Shown here: in pieces, positions 16,848 to 25,909 of the stretch
Layout: every line of letters begins with the position of its first letter
How positions within the stretch are numbered: position 1 is the stretch's first letter
NCBI GenBank assembly: GCA_964554795.1
Contig: CAZKQB010000013.1
Coordinates: 1 to 64,000 of the forward strand
Source: SFHK01 sp964554795
GTDB lineage: Bacteria > Bacillota > Clostridia > Christensenellales > Aristaeellaceae
Direction of reading: 5' to 3'
Length of the DNA: 64,000 nt
Notes under the pieces: model-generated
What the model was told of the DNA's origin: nothing
What the model saw: only the letters and a program-made list of their open reading frames with translations
The model's database searches: none
Translations under genes and position numbers: made by a program

Positions 16848-17603
16848 CTATAAAAGCGCTGCGCTATCCGGGTCAAGATACATCGTTGTGCCGTCCAGCT
16901 GACGCATTACGGTGGCGGGGCAGGCCTCGCCGATCGGATCGTTCACCGTGCGCCGCACGGCCTCGGCCTTTGTAGGCGCAGGCACCACGCAAAAGCGGTA
17001 AGGCGCAGACGCAAGCTGCGTCACCGTCAGCGTGAGCGCCATCTTAGGCACGTCGTCAAACGTCGGGAAGCAGCCGTCGTGTACCTGCTGCATGCGGCAC
17101 ACGTCGTCCAGCTTCACGGGTTTCATGCGCAGCGGGTCATGGAAATCTGCCACCGGCGGATCGTTAAACGCAATATGTCCGTTTTCGCCAATGCCCATCA
17201 CGACGATGTCCACCGGATGCTTCTCCAACAGCGCCGAATAGCGTGCGCATTCAGCCTCCGCACCCTCGGAGCCGTCAATAAGATTGACGGAACGCAGCGG
17301 CACATGATCAAACAGCGCGTTTTTGAGAAACTCGGAAAAACGCTGTGGCGCGCCCTTGGGCAGGCCTACGTATTCGTCCATGTGAAACGCATTTACGCGG
17401 CCCCATTCAATGGCTTTATCGGCCTTCAGCGACGCCAGCACCTCATTCTGCGACGGCGCCGCAGCAAAAATCATGTTGATCGTTTGCTTCGTTTCAAGTA
17501 GCCTCCGCATGCATGCGGCTATATCCGCGGCAGCGGCCGCGCCCATTTCCACGCGGCTGTCATAAATTTTCACAGCCAGCCTCCCGGCCTGCAGCTTCTT
17601 CAT
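16848..17603 (-). CDS. Glucosamine-6-phosphate deaminase-like protein (NagB family)
   Basis: The 251-residue protein carries NagB motifs: FHMDEYVG (Asp76, base), GIGENGHIAFNDPP (Glu140 and His143) and a C-terminal PATVMRQLDGT. NagB converts glucosamine-6-phosphate to fructose-6-phosphate and ammonia. GGGGAGG lies 8 bases before the start. It is transcribed as a single gene, with a terminator after it. Divergent NagB-family proteins can act on other hexosamine or ketose phosphates, so the substrate is open. Confidence 0.8.
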   Translation of the reverse strand: MKKLQAGRLAVKIYDSRVEMGAAAAADIAACMRRLLETKQTINMIFAAAPSQNEVLASLKADKAIEWGRVNAFHMDEYVGLPKGAPQRFSEFLKNALFDHVPLRSVNLIDGSEGAEAECARYSALLEKHPVDIVVMGIGENGHIAFNDPPVADFHDPLRMKPVKLDDVCRMQQVHDGCFPTFDDVPKMALTLTVTQLASAPYRFCVVPAPTKAEAVRRTVNDPIGEACPATVMRQLDGTTMYLDPDSAALL

Positions 17604-17750
17604 ACGTAGCCTCCCCTATTATTTGCCGTACTGACTCCCCCGGGCGCTCAGGCTTCGGCTGCATGCAACGCCTTCCATGCGGCGCAGCCGACAGCCGTAG
17701 CCGTCCCTTTCACGGAATCTCTTCTCCGTCCCATATAGGACTCATTTTTT

Positions 17751-17756
17751 ATTATA
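17751..17756 (-). promoter_or_regulatory. Possible -10 box for the deaminase-like gene
   Basis: TATAAT on the minus strand, about 150 bases before the start at 17603. No good -35 is visible. The leader between them (17656-17690) can fold into a GC-rich hairpin with arms CGGCTGC and GCAGCCG. Confidence 0.35.
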
Positions 17757-17859
17757 ACGCCTTATGATTAAGCCTGTTCGGTGCTTTTCAGTTCGCCAGA
17801 ACGGCTTCGTTTTTTGTCTTTCTAAAAAAGACCGCAGTCTGTTTTTTACAGAAAAGGAA

Positions 17860-17882
17860 CGGCCTGCCAAGCTGGCAGGCCG
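17860..17882 (-). terminator. Intrinsic terminator of the 5'-nucleotidase gene
   Basis: A perfect 9-base stem (CGGCCTGCC with GGCAGGCCG) with a 5-base loop, followed on the minus strand by TTCCTTTTC. Confidence 0.85.
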
Positions 17883-17895
17883 CCGGTAAAACGGA

Positions 17896-19548
17896 TTACT
17901 GAGCTGCTTCCACGGCAACGATACGGCCTTCGCCATAGGGATTCGCATAGGCCTCGCCAATCACGCCGTTCAGCCCCTCGGTGATGTAGGTTAGCAGAAC
18001 CTGGTTGTCCAGCATCACATCAACCTGGGTGAAGTGGTTGTTCGTAAAGACGTTATTTCCATCGCCGCCGTTCATCAGCATGTAATTATGGGAAGCAATG
18101 GTGTAGGTCTTCTCGGGATCAAGGGGCTCGCCCGCGATCATAACGTTCTTCACGCGGCGTTCGCCTTCAACTGCCACGAACATATTTTTCTCGTCCATCT
18201 TCACGGTGGAGGGCAGGTAGGTATGAATCTCAAAGGTCAAGCCGGAAACGTGCAGGAACCCGCCGCTCTCGCCGGGCAGAGCTCTGACGCCCAGTTCCAG
18301 CGCATCGAGAATCTGCTGGCCGGTCGCTTCGCATACGCACAGCATGTTGCCGAAGGGATGTACCTTCAGAATGTCGTTGCGGGTAATGTCACCGGCCTTA
18401 ATGCTCACACGGACACCGCCGCCATTCACGAATGCGACATCCGCACCGGAAACGTAACGGTATGCGTCAGCGCACAGATCACCCAGATTGGTCTCGGCGC
18501 TGCGAACAATACGCTCGCCGGTAACGGGATCGGCAATGGTCAGTTCAACCTCGGAACGGGCAACGACCTCAGCCAGCGCGGCATTCATTTCCGCAGTCGC
18601 ATCGACGACAGCCTTGGTTACGTCAGTATCCAGCGCATAGAGTGTAGTGGCGTTGAAATCCGCGCAGTTCCACTCCATTACGCCCGCCTGCATTGCGCCG
18701 TCCTTGGCCGCGATCTTCAGATAGCCAATGCCTGCAAGCTTCGTTCCGCAGCCCTGCCGCAGCACGGTCTCGCCGGCCTTGTTGAGCATTTCCACATGAT
18801 CCATATCATGGCTGTGGCCGTCCAGCATCGCATCAATGCCGGTGGTGTTGGCAATGACGTCAGCGTAGGTATACGGCTGGCAGCTGGTTTCGTTGCCCAG
18901 ATGCGCCATGGCGATGACGTAGGCCGCACCCTCAGCGCGCGCATCGTCCACGGCCTTCTGCACGGCATTATACAGATCGTCGCCGGTCTCAGCCTCGAAG
19001 AAGCCATAGATGAAATTGCCGTTTTCATCCTGGAAGTACTTCGGCGTAGAGGAGGTCAGCGTCTTCGGCGTGGTAATACCTACGAAGGCGATCTTCACGC
19101 CGTCGAATTCCTTGATGACATAGGGTGCAAACTGCAGCTCGCCGTTTTTGTTGAAGTTGCAGCTCACATAGGGGAAGTTCGCCATCTTCGTCAGTTCGAA
19201 GAAGCGCTCCATGCCGTAGTCGAACTCGTGATTACCCATGGTAGCAATGTCGTAGCCCACGGCGTTCATCAGCTTGACGTTGGCTTCGCCGCTGGTCATC
19301 GTGCCGACAGGCTCACCCTGAATGGAATCGCCGTTGTCAACCAAGACCACGTGATTGCCCGCATTTTTGTAGGCATCGCGTACCATGGCCAGGCCGGCAT
19401 AGCCGAAGCCCGACTCAATGCCGCAGTGCACGTCGCTAGTGAACAGCACGACAACGTCATGCTCAAGCTGAGGAGCCGCCCCTTCCGCAAGAGACGTGCA
19501 TCCGAGCAGCAACGTCAGGGCGAGGAGAATCGCGAGAAGTCTTTTCAT
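17896..19548 (-). CDS. 5'-nucleotidase/UshA-family lipoprotein
   Basis: The start is placed at 19548 (MKRLLAILLALTLLLGC) because GGAGG lies just before it and a lipobox LLGC ends the signal peptide; the product is 550 residues. The N-terminal calcineurin-like phosphatase domain has its metal ligands in FTSDVHCG (Asp39, His41), DNGDSIQG, MGNHEFDYG and LDGHSHDMDH. The C-terminal 5'-nucleotidase domain contains FVNGGGVR and NYMLMNGGDG. The family hydrolyses extracellular nucleotides to nucleosides and phosphate. It is expected on the outer face of the membrane for nucleotide scavenging. Confidence 0.9.
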   Translation of the reverse strand: MKRLLAILLALTLLLGCTSLAEGAAPQLEHDVVVLFTSDVHCGIESGFGYAGLAMVRDAYKNAGNHVVLVDNGDSIQGEPVGTMTSGEANVKLMNAVGYDIATMGNHEFDYGMERFFELTKMANFPYVSCNFNKNGELQFAPYVIKEFDGVKIAFVGITTPKTLTSSTPKYFQDENGNFIYGFFEAETGDDLYNAVQKAVDDARAEGAAYVIAMAHLGNETSCQPYTYADVIANTTGIDAMLDGHSHDMDHVEMLNKAGETVLRQGCGTKLAGIGYLKIAAKDGAMQAGVMEWNCADFNATTLYALDTDVTKAVVDATAEMNAALAEVVARSEVELTIADPVTGERIVRSAETNLGDLCADAYRYVSGADVAFVNGGGVRVSIKAGDITRNDILKVHPFGNMLCVCEATGQQILDALELGVRALPGESGGFLHVSGLTFEIHTYLPSTVKMDEKNMFVAVEGERRVKNVMIAGEPLDPEKTYTIASHNYMLMNGGDGNNVFTNNHFTQVDVMLDNQVLLTYITEGLNGVIGEAYANPYGEGRIVAVEAAQ

Positions 19549-19680
19549 GGTTGGATTCCTCCTTATCATATTTCCGTGTCCATACATTATAACATACTGC
19601 CTGCGTTTTACAACCGCATTCAAAGTGTACGACACAATTTTACGTGCATACGCTTCTCTTCGTACCGACATTCCCAGAAA

Positions 19681-19714
19681 GAACCGCCCACGGGCGCAAA
19701 CCCGTAGGCGGTTC
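19681..19714 (-). terminator. Intrinsic terminator of the Gfo/Idh/MocA gene
   Basis: GAACCGCC..ACGGG pairs with CCCGT..GGCGGTTC; the minus strand continues TTTCTGGG. It lies 16 bases after the stop codon. Confidence 0.8.
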
Positions 19715-19729
19715 TTTGTAGGAGTCGGT

Positions 19730-20899
19730 TTAAATCTCCGGAATTTCAATCGCGAGCTCGTGGCCGCACTCCGCAGAGCGGCAGATGCCATCGATAATCG
19801 CCTGGTTATACAGAATCTGGCTGGTGGGCACGGGCGCGGGCAGATCGTTCAGGATGGCATCCAAGAAGGAGCGCACCTTGTGGTAGAACAGGCCCTTGTC
19901 GTCCGGGTTCTTGAGAATCGGGATCTTTTCCTCGGTGGGCACGCCAGCCACGTCGTGATACAGCGTCATCTCACCGCCAACGGTACCATTCCAGCAGTCG
20001 GTAGAGGGAATTCGCAGACCGGCCTTGGTGCCGAGAATGATGGTATCGCCGGGCGTGTTGATGTTCATGGCCCACGCGATGCGGAAGTCGAGGATGATGT
20101 CGCCCTCAAGGCGCACAAACGCGGCGGCGAAATCGTCCACGCTGAAGCGCTTGGCATTCTCCTCAGCGGTGTGGAAGCGATCCGGATGCTGAGTTGCCGG
20201 GTTGGTGCCGAAGAAATCGCTCTTATAGCCGGAAACCGTCAGGGGCTTCGGATAGCCGATGGCGTTAAGCACCATGTCCAGCGAATAGCAGCCGATATCG
20301 CCCAGCGCGCCGATGCCGCCGGTGGACTTTTCGATGAACGTACTGTTCGGGATGCCGCGACGACGGCCGCCGCCAGTCTGGATATAGTAAATCTTGCCAA
20401 GCTCGCCGCTCTCGACGATCTTCTTGATCATCTGCATGTTCACGTCCACGCGGGGCTGGAAGCCGATGGAGAGAATTTTGCCGCTCTTCTTCTCCGCGCG
20501 GCAAACCTCGACGGCCTCGTCCAACGTCACGGTGAAGGGCTTCTCAAGCAGAACGTTCACGCCGTGCTCCAGCGCGTAGATGGTGGGAACGGCATGCTGC
20601 GTGTTGTAGGTGCAGATGCTGACCGCATCCAGCTGCTCGTTGTCAATCATTTCCTTGTGGCTGGGATAGAACCGAACGCCCTCCACGCCGTAGCGCTTCA
20701 TGAAGGCTTCCGCCTTGCCGGGAATCAGATCGGCAGCGGCGACGATGTCCACGTCGTCCATCTGCTTGTAGCTTTCGATATGCGATTCCGCGATCCAGCC
20801 GGTACCGATAATACCAACCTTCAGGCGGCGGCCGCCGGTCTTCTTCTCTTCTTCGAATGACTGGGTGAACTGGCTAAGTACCTTATCGCCGTTTGCCAT
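19730..20899 (-). CDS. Gfo/Idh/MocA-family oxidoreductase
   Basis: The 389-residue product starts at 20899 (MANGDKVLSQ), which has GGGAGGAT upstream; the longer frame lacks such a site. The N-terminal Rossmann domain has VGIIGTGWIAESHI, then VLLEKPFTVT (the conserved EKP with catalytic Lys). The C-terminal alpha/beta domain has GGIGALGDIGCYSLDM. Members are NAD(P)-dependent sugar or inositol dehydrogenases. It is divergent from an AraC regulator, which probably controls it. The sugar substrate is unknown. Confidence 0.85.
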   Translation of the reverse strand: MANGDKVLSQFTQSFEEEKKTGGRRLKVGIIGTGWIAESHIESYKQMDDVDIVAAADLIPGKAEAFMKRYGVEGVRFYPSHKEMIDNEQLDAVSICTYNTQHAVPTIYALEHGVNVLLEKPFTVTLDEAVEVCRAEKKSGKILSIGFQPRVDVNMQMIKKIVESGELGKIYYIQTGGGRRRGIPNSTFIEKSTGGIGALGDIGCYSLDMVLNAIGYPKPLTVSGYKSDFFGTNPATQHPDRFHTAEENAKRFSVDDFAAAFVRLEGDIILDFRIAWAMNINTPGDTIILGTKAGLRIPSTDCWNGTVGGEMTLYHDVAGVPTEEKIPILKNPDDKGLFYHKVRSFLDAILNDLPAPVPTSQILYNQAIIDGICRSAECGHELAIEIPEI

Positions 20900-20946
20900 G
20901 TTTGTATCCTCCCAAATGAAAATTCCTCGCACACCTTAATAGGTTA

Positions 20947-20975
20947 TTGACATTTTAACACAGAAGAAATATGAT
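20947..20975 (+). promoter_or_regulatory. Promoter of the araC-type gene
   Basis: TTGACA (20947-20952), a 17-base spacer and TATGAT (20970-20975), about 57 bases before the start at 21033. The intergenic region is shared with the divergent oxidoreductase gene. Confidence 0.8.
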
Positions 20976-21032
20976 ATGTATGTGGTTTAGCGCGTGTTTT
21001 ATGACGTTTTGTGCTATCCTTTCGGAGGGTTT

Positions 21033-21812
21033 ATGTTAGAAACATTCGAGAAATACCGGGACGACCTGTCCCGTGCAGAGATTTGGCGGTCGGACAGGGT
21101 GAGTTGCATCCCTCATTACCATACCGGCGTGGAAATCGTTTACGTGCTGGAGGGACGCATATCGGCAATCATAGGCGGACGCGAGCTGACGGCAGACGCC
21201 GGTCAGGCGATTGTGAGCGGCTCCTATACCGTTCATGCCTACGGAGAGGAAAGGGCTCCCGCTATTGTTGCCATCATTCCGCCGTGCGAAACGCCGGCGC
21301 TGCAGAAGCGGCTGATCGCCGGGCAGTTTGTGAACCCTGTATTCCAGGATGAGGAAAATCGCCTCCGGCAGATGATGCAGCTTTTGCTTTCGGAGCAGGA
21401 GGACGCCGTCGTACGCGCGGGCCTGAGCGCCGCTGTGCTCGGTTTCGCCATGCGAAAAGCCGGCTTTGAAGCCATGGCCGGGGACAACAAGGGCGGCCTG
21501 ATGGCGCAGGTGCTCCGTTATCTGAGTGAAAACTACGCTCAGCCCCTGGGAGTAGATCAGATGGCCGCTCATTTCGGCTACAGCCGAAGCCGCTTTTCGC
21601 ATCTGTTCAAGGCCAACATCGGCGTAAGCGTGCCGCGCTACGTCAACATCCTACGCTGCCGCGACGCCGCCGAGGCGCTGCTGAACACCGACCTGCCTGT
21701 TGTCGACATAGCCATCAACGCTGGCTTTAACAACACACATACCTTCTATACGGCTTTCCGCGAGCTCTATCACATGACCCCCGGCGAGTACATAAAGGCC
21801 AGCCGCTCATAG
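21033..21812 (+). CDS. AraC-family transcriptional regulator
   Basis: The 259-residue protein starts at 21033 (MLETFEKYRDDLS) behind CGGAGGG. The N-terminal half is a cupin-like sensing domain (IPHYHTGVEIVYVLEG). The C-terminal about 100 residues are the double helix-turn-helix (GVDQMAAHFGYSRSRFSHLFK, then DIAINAGFNNTHTFYTAFR). It is divergent from the Gfo/Idh/MocA gene and is a likely sugar-responsive activator of it. Confidence 0.9.
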   Translation: MLETFEKYRDDLSRAEIWRSDRVSCIPHYHTGVEIVYVLEGRISAIIGGRELTADAGQAIVSGSYTVHAYGEERAPAIVAIIPPCETPALQKRLIAGQFVNPVFQDEENRLRQMMQLLLSEQEDAVVRAGLSAAVLGFAMRKAGFEAMAGDNKGGLMAQVLRYLSENYAQPLGVDQMAAHFGYSRSRFSHLFKANIGVSVPRYVNILRCRDAAEALLNTDLPVVDIAINAGFNNTHTFYTAFRELYHMTPGEYIKASRS

Positions 21813-21814
21813 GC

Positions 21815-21866
21815 GCATATGGGCAGCGCGCCCGCTTCGTTTCAAACGGACGCGCCGCCCATATGC
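21815..21866. terminator. Convergent terminator between araC and spoIIP
   Basis: GCATATGGGC-GCGCG and CGCGC-GCCCATATGC form a 15-base-pair stem, with CTATTCCTTTTTCTT on the plus strand. The right arm touches the spoIIP stop codon. Confidence 0.75.
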
Positions 21867-22936
21867 TATTCCTTTTTCTTCTTCCCGCCGAATGCGCCGC
21901 CCGTTGCCTCGCTGAACGTGCTCTTCAGCTTATCGCCCGCGCCGCGCAGCGAGCCCGTTGCAACCAGTGCGAAAACAATGGCGGCTGCAATCGCAAGCCC
22001 GATCAGCCAGCCCACGCCCTTCGCCGCACCGTTCTTCTCTTCCTTCTCCGGCTGCTCAGCAGCGTTTTTTTCATTATATAGCGTCTGATACAGCACGTCC
22101 GCCATATACTCCGTGGCGTCAATCGCCTTTTGCTTTTCAATCCTATGCGTGCCAAATTCCAGAAGAATCGCGCGGGGATACAGATCCTGATTATAGTTCC
22201 CCTTGCCGATATAAATGTCCTTCACCAACCCCGGATATTCGTCGTCTGCCACTGCCTTCAGCCGCTTGGCAAAGGCTCGGTTTTCAGCGGCGTTTGCGTT
22301 GCTCTTGCCAACAAACAGGCGTACCTTGCTGATGTCGTTGCCCTCCACCTCGGTTTCATACTGGCTGGCAGGCACGCCGTCGCGATGAATGTCAATCAGC
22401 GCATCCGGATTCTTCTCCATCAGCTCCGCCGCCACGGAGCGCGAGCGCCTGTAGGCTCCTGCGTCGTGAGGAAGAAAGGTCTCGTGCGAATAGGTCACGT
22501 CGATTCCCTTTTTCTCCAGATTTTTCTTCAACGCCTCACCCACATCGTAGATCCCTGCATCCTTGAGCAGCGAGCTTTCTCCGTCGCCATGAATATAGGA
22601 TTCGTCGCTGTGCGTGGAATACATGCAGATTTTCTTTTTCGTGTCGGCCGCGTCCGCAAGCGCGGCAAAGGCATGCACCGTGTCGCTGGGCTCATCGCCT
22701 ATCCGCCTCGCCACGGCGCGGGCATTCTCGTTATCGACGGAAATCACGCGGTATAGCTGATTGTCGCCGGAAATGTACTCGTCTCCCTCATACATGCTGC
22801 CCATACGCTGCGTAATTTCTATGCCTGCTTCATCCACCATCGTGTAAATGCGGTCATCCTCGCCCTCAAACGTCTCACAAAGGCCCGTGCCGCAAAAAAG
22901 CAGCAGAAGAAATGTCAGCGCCAGCGTCCGTTTCAT
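21866..22936 (-). CDS. spoIIP: Stage II sporulation protein P-like amidase/endopeptidase
   Basis: The 356-residue product starts at 22936 (MKRTLALTFLLLLFCG, signal peptide) with AAGGAGGG upstream. It has the SpoIIP family motifs: ICMYSTHSDESY with the zinc-binding His, IDIHRDGVP, LFVGKSN, and a Glu in ILLEFGTH. A membrane segment near residues 310-335 and a lysine-rich tail follow. SpoIIP degrades septal peptidoglycan during forespore engulfment. Its start overlaps the stop of the upstream membrane gene (ATGA). The C-terminal anchor is unlike the B. subtilis arrangement. Confidence 0.85.
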   Translation of the reverse strand: MKRTLALTFLLLLFCGTGLCETFEGEDDRIYTMVDEAGIEITQRMGSMYEGDEYISGDNQLYRVISVDNENARAVARRIGDEPSDTVHAFAALADAADTKKKICMYSTHSDESYIHGDGESSLLKDAGIYDVGEALKKNLEKKGIDVTYSHETFLPHDAGAYRRSRSVAAELMEKNPDALIDIHRDGVPASQYETEVEGNDISKVRLFVGKSNANAAENRAFAKRLKAVADDEYPGLVKDIYIGKGNYNQDLYPRAILLEFGTHRIEKQKAIDATEYMADVLYQTLYNEKNAAEQPEKEEKNGAAKGVGWLIGLAIAAAIVFALVATGSLRGAGDKLKSTFSEATGGAFGGKKKKE

Positions 22937-23559
22937 CCGCGAACACCCTCCTTTCGCTTCGCGCCGCGCGCGCAGCGCTCGATCCATTCGCCCAGCAGCT
23001 CTGCAAGCAGCACAGCAGAGACGCCGGAAATCACAACCGTGTCCAGCATGCCTGCGCCGCCGAGACGCAGCGTTTGATCAACCCCGTCTATCCACAGCAT
23101 CACGGCCTGCGCGATGTCTGCCAGCAGCATGCCGGCTACGCCTGCAATAAACGCGCTTCGGCGCGAGCGCCCAAACACATAGGCAATCAGCCCCGCCGCA
23201 AGCCCATAAATGCCGTTCACATCAAAGGGCATGGCTTCCGGCTCATCGGGAAAGAACCGCCCGATCGCGTAGACCGCCGCCGCTGTGACCAGCGTTGCCG
23301 CCAGCGCACGCAGACGCTCCTTCGCGCTACCTGCCCTTGCCCAGACATATACCGCCAGCCCGAACGGAACCAGCGCGCCGCCAACGTTAACGCGTACGCG
23401 ACCAATGGGAATATCCGGGAGCAGCCCGCCAATGAAAATCAGCGCAACAAACAAAAGCGCCTGTCGGTCCGTCAGCCGCAGCCGGTCGAGCACCCGTTGG
23501 CACACGCCTGCGGCAACGAGGATGGATACCAGAATGAGGATCATCTGTCCAATTGACAT
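22933..23559 (-). CDS. Polytopic membrane protein, DUF1614-like
   Basis: The 208-residue product starts at 23559 (MSIGQMILILVSILVAAG) because GCGGAGG lies just before it. It has about six hydrophobic segments with short loops, including IFIGGLLPDIPIG, LVPFGLAVYVWA and FDVNGIYGLAAGLIAYVFG. The last loop contains GGAGMLDTVVISG. I place it with the DUF1614 membrane proteins from the general look and from its position before a spoIIP gene. It is translationally coupled to spoIIP. Confidence 0.6.
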   Translation of the reverse strand: MSIGQMILILVSILVAAGVCQRVLDRLRLTDRQALLFVALIFIGGLLPDIPIGRVRVNVGGALVPFGLAVYVWARAGSAKERLRALAATLVTAAAVYAIGRFFPDEPEAMPFDVNGIYGLAAGLIAYVFGRSRRSAFIAGVAGMLLADIAQAVMLWIDGVDQTLRLGGAGMLDTVVISGVSAVLLAELLGEWIERCARGAKRKEGVRG

Positions 23560-23680
23560 ACAAATTCCTCCGCAAAATGGAATAACGCCAGTATGCGCCA
23601 AACCGCGCGCGAATATACCCAGTCAATTCGGGCACAATGAAAGGGCGCACCGCGCAAAAACCATTTAGGAGGAATGAATC

Positions 23681-23854
23681 ATGTCTCAGAAGCAGGCAAA
23701 TCCCGATATCCGCTGCCGCGTTACCAGCTGTGCATTTCACTGTGAAAACAAGGATTATTGCTCCCTCGGCTCCATCCAGGTAGAACCCTGCCCGTGCGGG
23801 CATTGCGGCACTCCTGCAGACGAGAGCTGCTGCGGAAGCTATAAGCAGAAGTAA
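23681..23854 (+). CDS. Small cysteine-rich DUF1540-type protein
   Basis: A 57-codon gene with AGGAGG nine bases before the ATG encodes MSQKQANPDIRCRVTSCAFH and a further Cys-rich part (HCENKDYC, CPCGHCG, ESCCGS). The pattern of an N-terminal 'C-x(5)-C-x(3)-C' and a C-terminal CC fits the DUF1540 family of Clostridia, which often accompanies sporulation genes. The cysteines probably bind a metal. It is followed by a strong terminator, so it is a single transcription unit. Confidence 0.85.
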   Translation: MSQKQANPDIRCRVTSCAFHCENKDYCSLGSIQVEPCPCGHCGTPADESCCGSYKQK

Positions 23855-23866
23855 TTTAATAAGCCA

Positions 23867-23907
23867 AAGGGCGCCCGAACATGCTGCATGCTCGGGCGCC
23901 CTTTCTC
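23867..23907 (+). terminator. Intrinsic terminator of the DUF1540 gene
   Basis: AAGGGCGCCCGA pairs with TCGGGCGCCCTT around a short loop, followed by TCTCTG. Confidence 0.85.
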
Positions 23908-24057
23908 TGTCCTTATCCGTTTGAGCATCGTATTTTCCCGGTTCCCCCGAAGACCTTGAGAGAACCAAAGCCCTCTCGAATTCCAATCTTCCCCGTCGGT
24001 TCTCCGCGGAAAATCGTTTTCTTTTTGCCGTACGTGGAGCCTCCGCCCCATAAAAAA

Positions 24058-24084
24058 CTGCCCCGCCGTTTGATGGCAGGGCAG
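24058..24084 (-). terminator. Terminator of the hydrogenase operon
   Basis: CTGCCCTGCC and GGCGGGGCAG pair on the minus strand, followed by TTTTTTA. It lies 16 bases after the hydA stop. Confidence 0.85.
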
Positions 24085-24100
24085 CTTCTGTGAAAGCCGA

Positions 24101-25870
24101 TTATTCGTACAGGGGACGCTTGGTATACGTGGTATGGAGCAGCTCATGCGCCTTATGGCTATTGGGCTTCTCGAAGTACTCATCGTACAGCTGCTTGATG
24201 GCAGGCAGCTCGTGGGACTTGCGCACGGGCTTCGCCGCATCCTCGTCGTAGAGCGCCTTGGCACGCAGACCCTTCACGTCCACATCCTCGCGCACGATCG
24301 GGGAAACGATCGGCTGACCGCCGCCGTTTACGCAACCGCCGGGGCAGCCCATGACCTCGATGAAGGTGTACTTCTTCTCGCCGGCCTTGACTGCATCGAG
24401 CAACTTCGCGGCGGCGCCAGTAGAGTTCGCCACGGCCACGGACACTTCCAGACCCTTGAGGTTGTAGCAGGCTTCCTTCACGCCCTCGAAACCGCGAACA
24501 TCGGTGAACTCGAGCTTCTCGAGCTTCTCGCCGGTGATGACCTCGTAGGCCGTGCGTAGCGCAGCTTCCATAACGCCGCCGGTGACGCCGAAGATAACAG
24601 CAGCGCCGGAGGATTCGCCCAGGATCGGATCAAAGTCCTCATCAGGCAGGGCATTAAAGTTGATGCCGCTCATCTTGATCATGCGGGCAAGCTCACGGGT
24701 CGTGATAACGATATCGACATCGCTCAGGCCGTTGTGTCCCAGCTCGGGGCGCTTGCACTCATACTTCTTCGCGGTGCAGGGCATGACGGACACGACCACG
24801 ATCTTCTCGGGATCAATGCCCTCCTTCTCGGCGAAGTAGCTCTTGATAACCGCGCCCTCCATCTCGTGAGGAGACTTGCAGGTGGAGAGGTTCGGAATGA
24901 ATTCCGGATAATAGGTCTCGCAGAACTTGATCCAGCCCGGCGAACAGGACGTGATCATCGGCAGCACGCCGCCGTTGTTCACGCGGCCGACCAGCTCGGT
25001 CGCCTCTTCCATGATGGTGAGGTCGGCGGCAAAGTCGGTATCGAACACCTTCTTGAAGCCCAGACGGCGCAGCGCGGCAGCCATCTTTCCGGTAACGGAG
25101 GTGCCCATCGGAATGCCGAATTCCTCGCCCAGCGCGGCGCGCACCGCGGGAGCGGGCTGCACGACGACGTACTTATCCGGGTTGGACAGCGCCTCGAAGA
25201 CCTCGGCGGTATCGTCCTTCTCGGTGAGCGCGCCGGTCGGGCACACGGCGATGCACTGGCCGCAGTTGATGCAACCGGTTTCGGCCAGACCCATGTTCCA
25301 GGCGGGCAGAATCTGCGTTTTGAAGCCGCGCTTCACGGGACCGATTACGCCGACGGACTGCATCTTGCTGCATACGGCGACGCAGCGGCGGCACAGCACG
25401 CACTTCGCGTTGTTGCGCACGATGGCTACGGAGGAGTTGTCCACGTCCGTCTCGGTCATGGGGCCTGCAAAGCGGGCTTCATCCTCAACGCCATACTCGC
25501 GGCACAGCGCCTGCAATTCGCAGTTGGTGGAGCGAACGCAGCTCAGGCAGCGCTTGTCATGGTTGGAGAGCAAAAGCTCAAGGTTTACGCGGCGAGCCTT
25601 GCGAATCGCGGGGGTGTTCGTCTTCACCTCGACGACCTCTCCGGTCACACGATTCTTCGGCAGCGCCTCAACGGGATACACGCAGGCAGCCTGCAGCGCA
25701 CGGCCGCCAGCCTCGACAACACACATACGGCAAGCGCCGATTTCGTTGATATCCTTCATATAGCAAAGCGTGGGAATTTTGATGCCCGCCTGCTTCGCCG
25801 CCTCAAGGATCGTGGTTCCGGCAGGAACGCTTACGGGAATGCCATCAATTTTGAAATTGACCATATTCAT
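24101..25870 (-). CDS. hydA: [FeFe]-hydrogenase catalytic subunit, HndD/HydA type
   Basis: The 589-residue protein has an N-terminal [2Fe-2S] domain (Cys36, 47, 50, 63), a His-Cys [4Fe-4S] motif (HDKRCLSCVRSTNC), two CxxCxxCxxxC clusters (CVLCRRCVAVC and CINCGQCIAVC) and the H-cluster domain. The three H-cluster signatures are intact: TSCSPGW, MPCTAKKYE and EVMGCPGGCVNGGGQP. A small-subunit-like segment ends the protein. It reduces protons or oxidises H2. It is the last gene of a five-gene operon with NuoE- and NuoF-like partners, so it should be NADH-linked and perhaps electron-bifurcating with ferredoxin. Confidence 0.95.
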   Translation of the reverse strand: MNMVNFKIDGIPVSVPAGTTILEAAKQAGIKIPTLCYMKDINEIGACRMCVVEAGGRALQAACVYPVEALPKNRVTGEVVEVKTNTPAIRKARRVNLELLLSNHDKRCLSCVRSTNCELQALCREYGVEDEARFAGPMTETDVDNSSVAIVRNNAKCVLCRRCVAVCSKMQSVGVIGPVKRGFKTQILPAWNMGLAETGCINCGQCIAVCPTGALTEKDDTAEVFEALSNPDKYVVVQPAPAVRAALGEEFGIPMGTSVTGKMAAALRRLGFKKVFDTDFAADLTIMEEATELVGRVNNGGVLPMITSCSPGWIKFCETYYPEFIPNLSTCKSPHEMEGAVIKSYFAEKEGIDPEKIVVVSVMPCTAKKYECKRPELGHNGLSDVDIVITTRELARMIKMSGINFNALPDEDFDPILGESSGAAVIFGVTGGVMEAALRTAYEVITGEKLEKLEFTDVRGFEGVKEACYNLKGLEVSVAVANSTGAAAKLLDAVKAGEKKYTFIEVMGCPGGCVNGGGQPIVSPIVREDVDVKGLRAKALYDEDAAKPVRKSHELPAIKQLYDEYFEKPNSHKAHELLHTTYTKRPLYE

Positions 25871-25909
25871 TTGGCTTCCTCCTAAACTCTTGGATCGTTC
25901 GCGAACGGC

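Noticed and set aside
18034..19707. Long open frame (557 codons) on the plus strand
   Set aside because: It is antisense to the 5'-nucleotidase gene, has no ribosome binding site or family motif, and arises from GC-rich codon use. Similar long frames opposite the hydrogenase and aro genes were rejected for the same reason.
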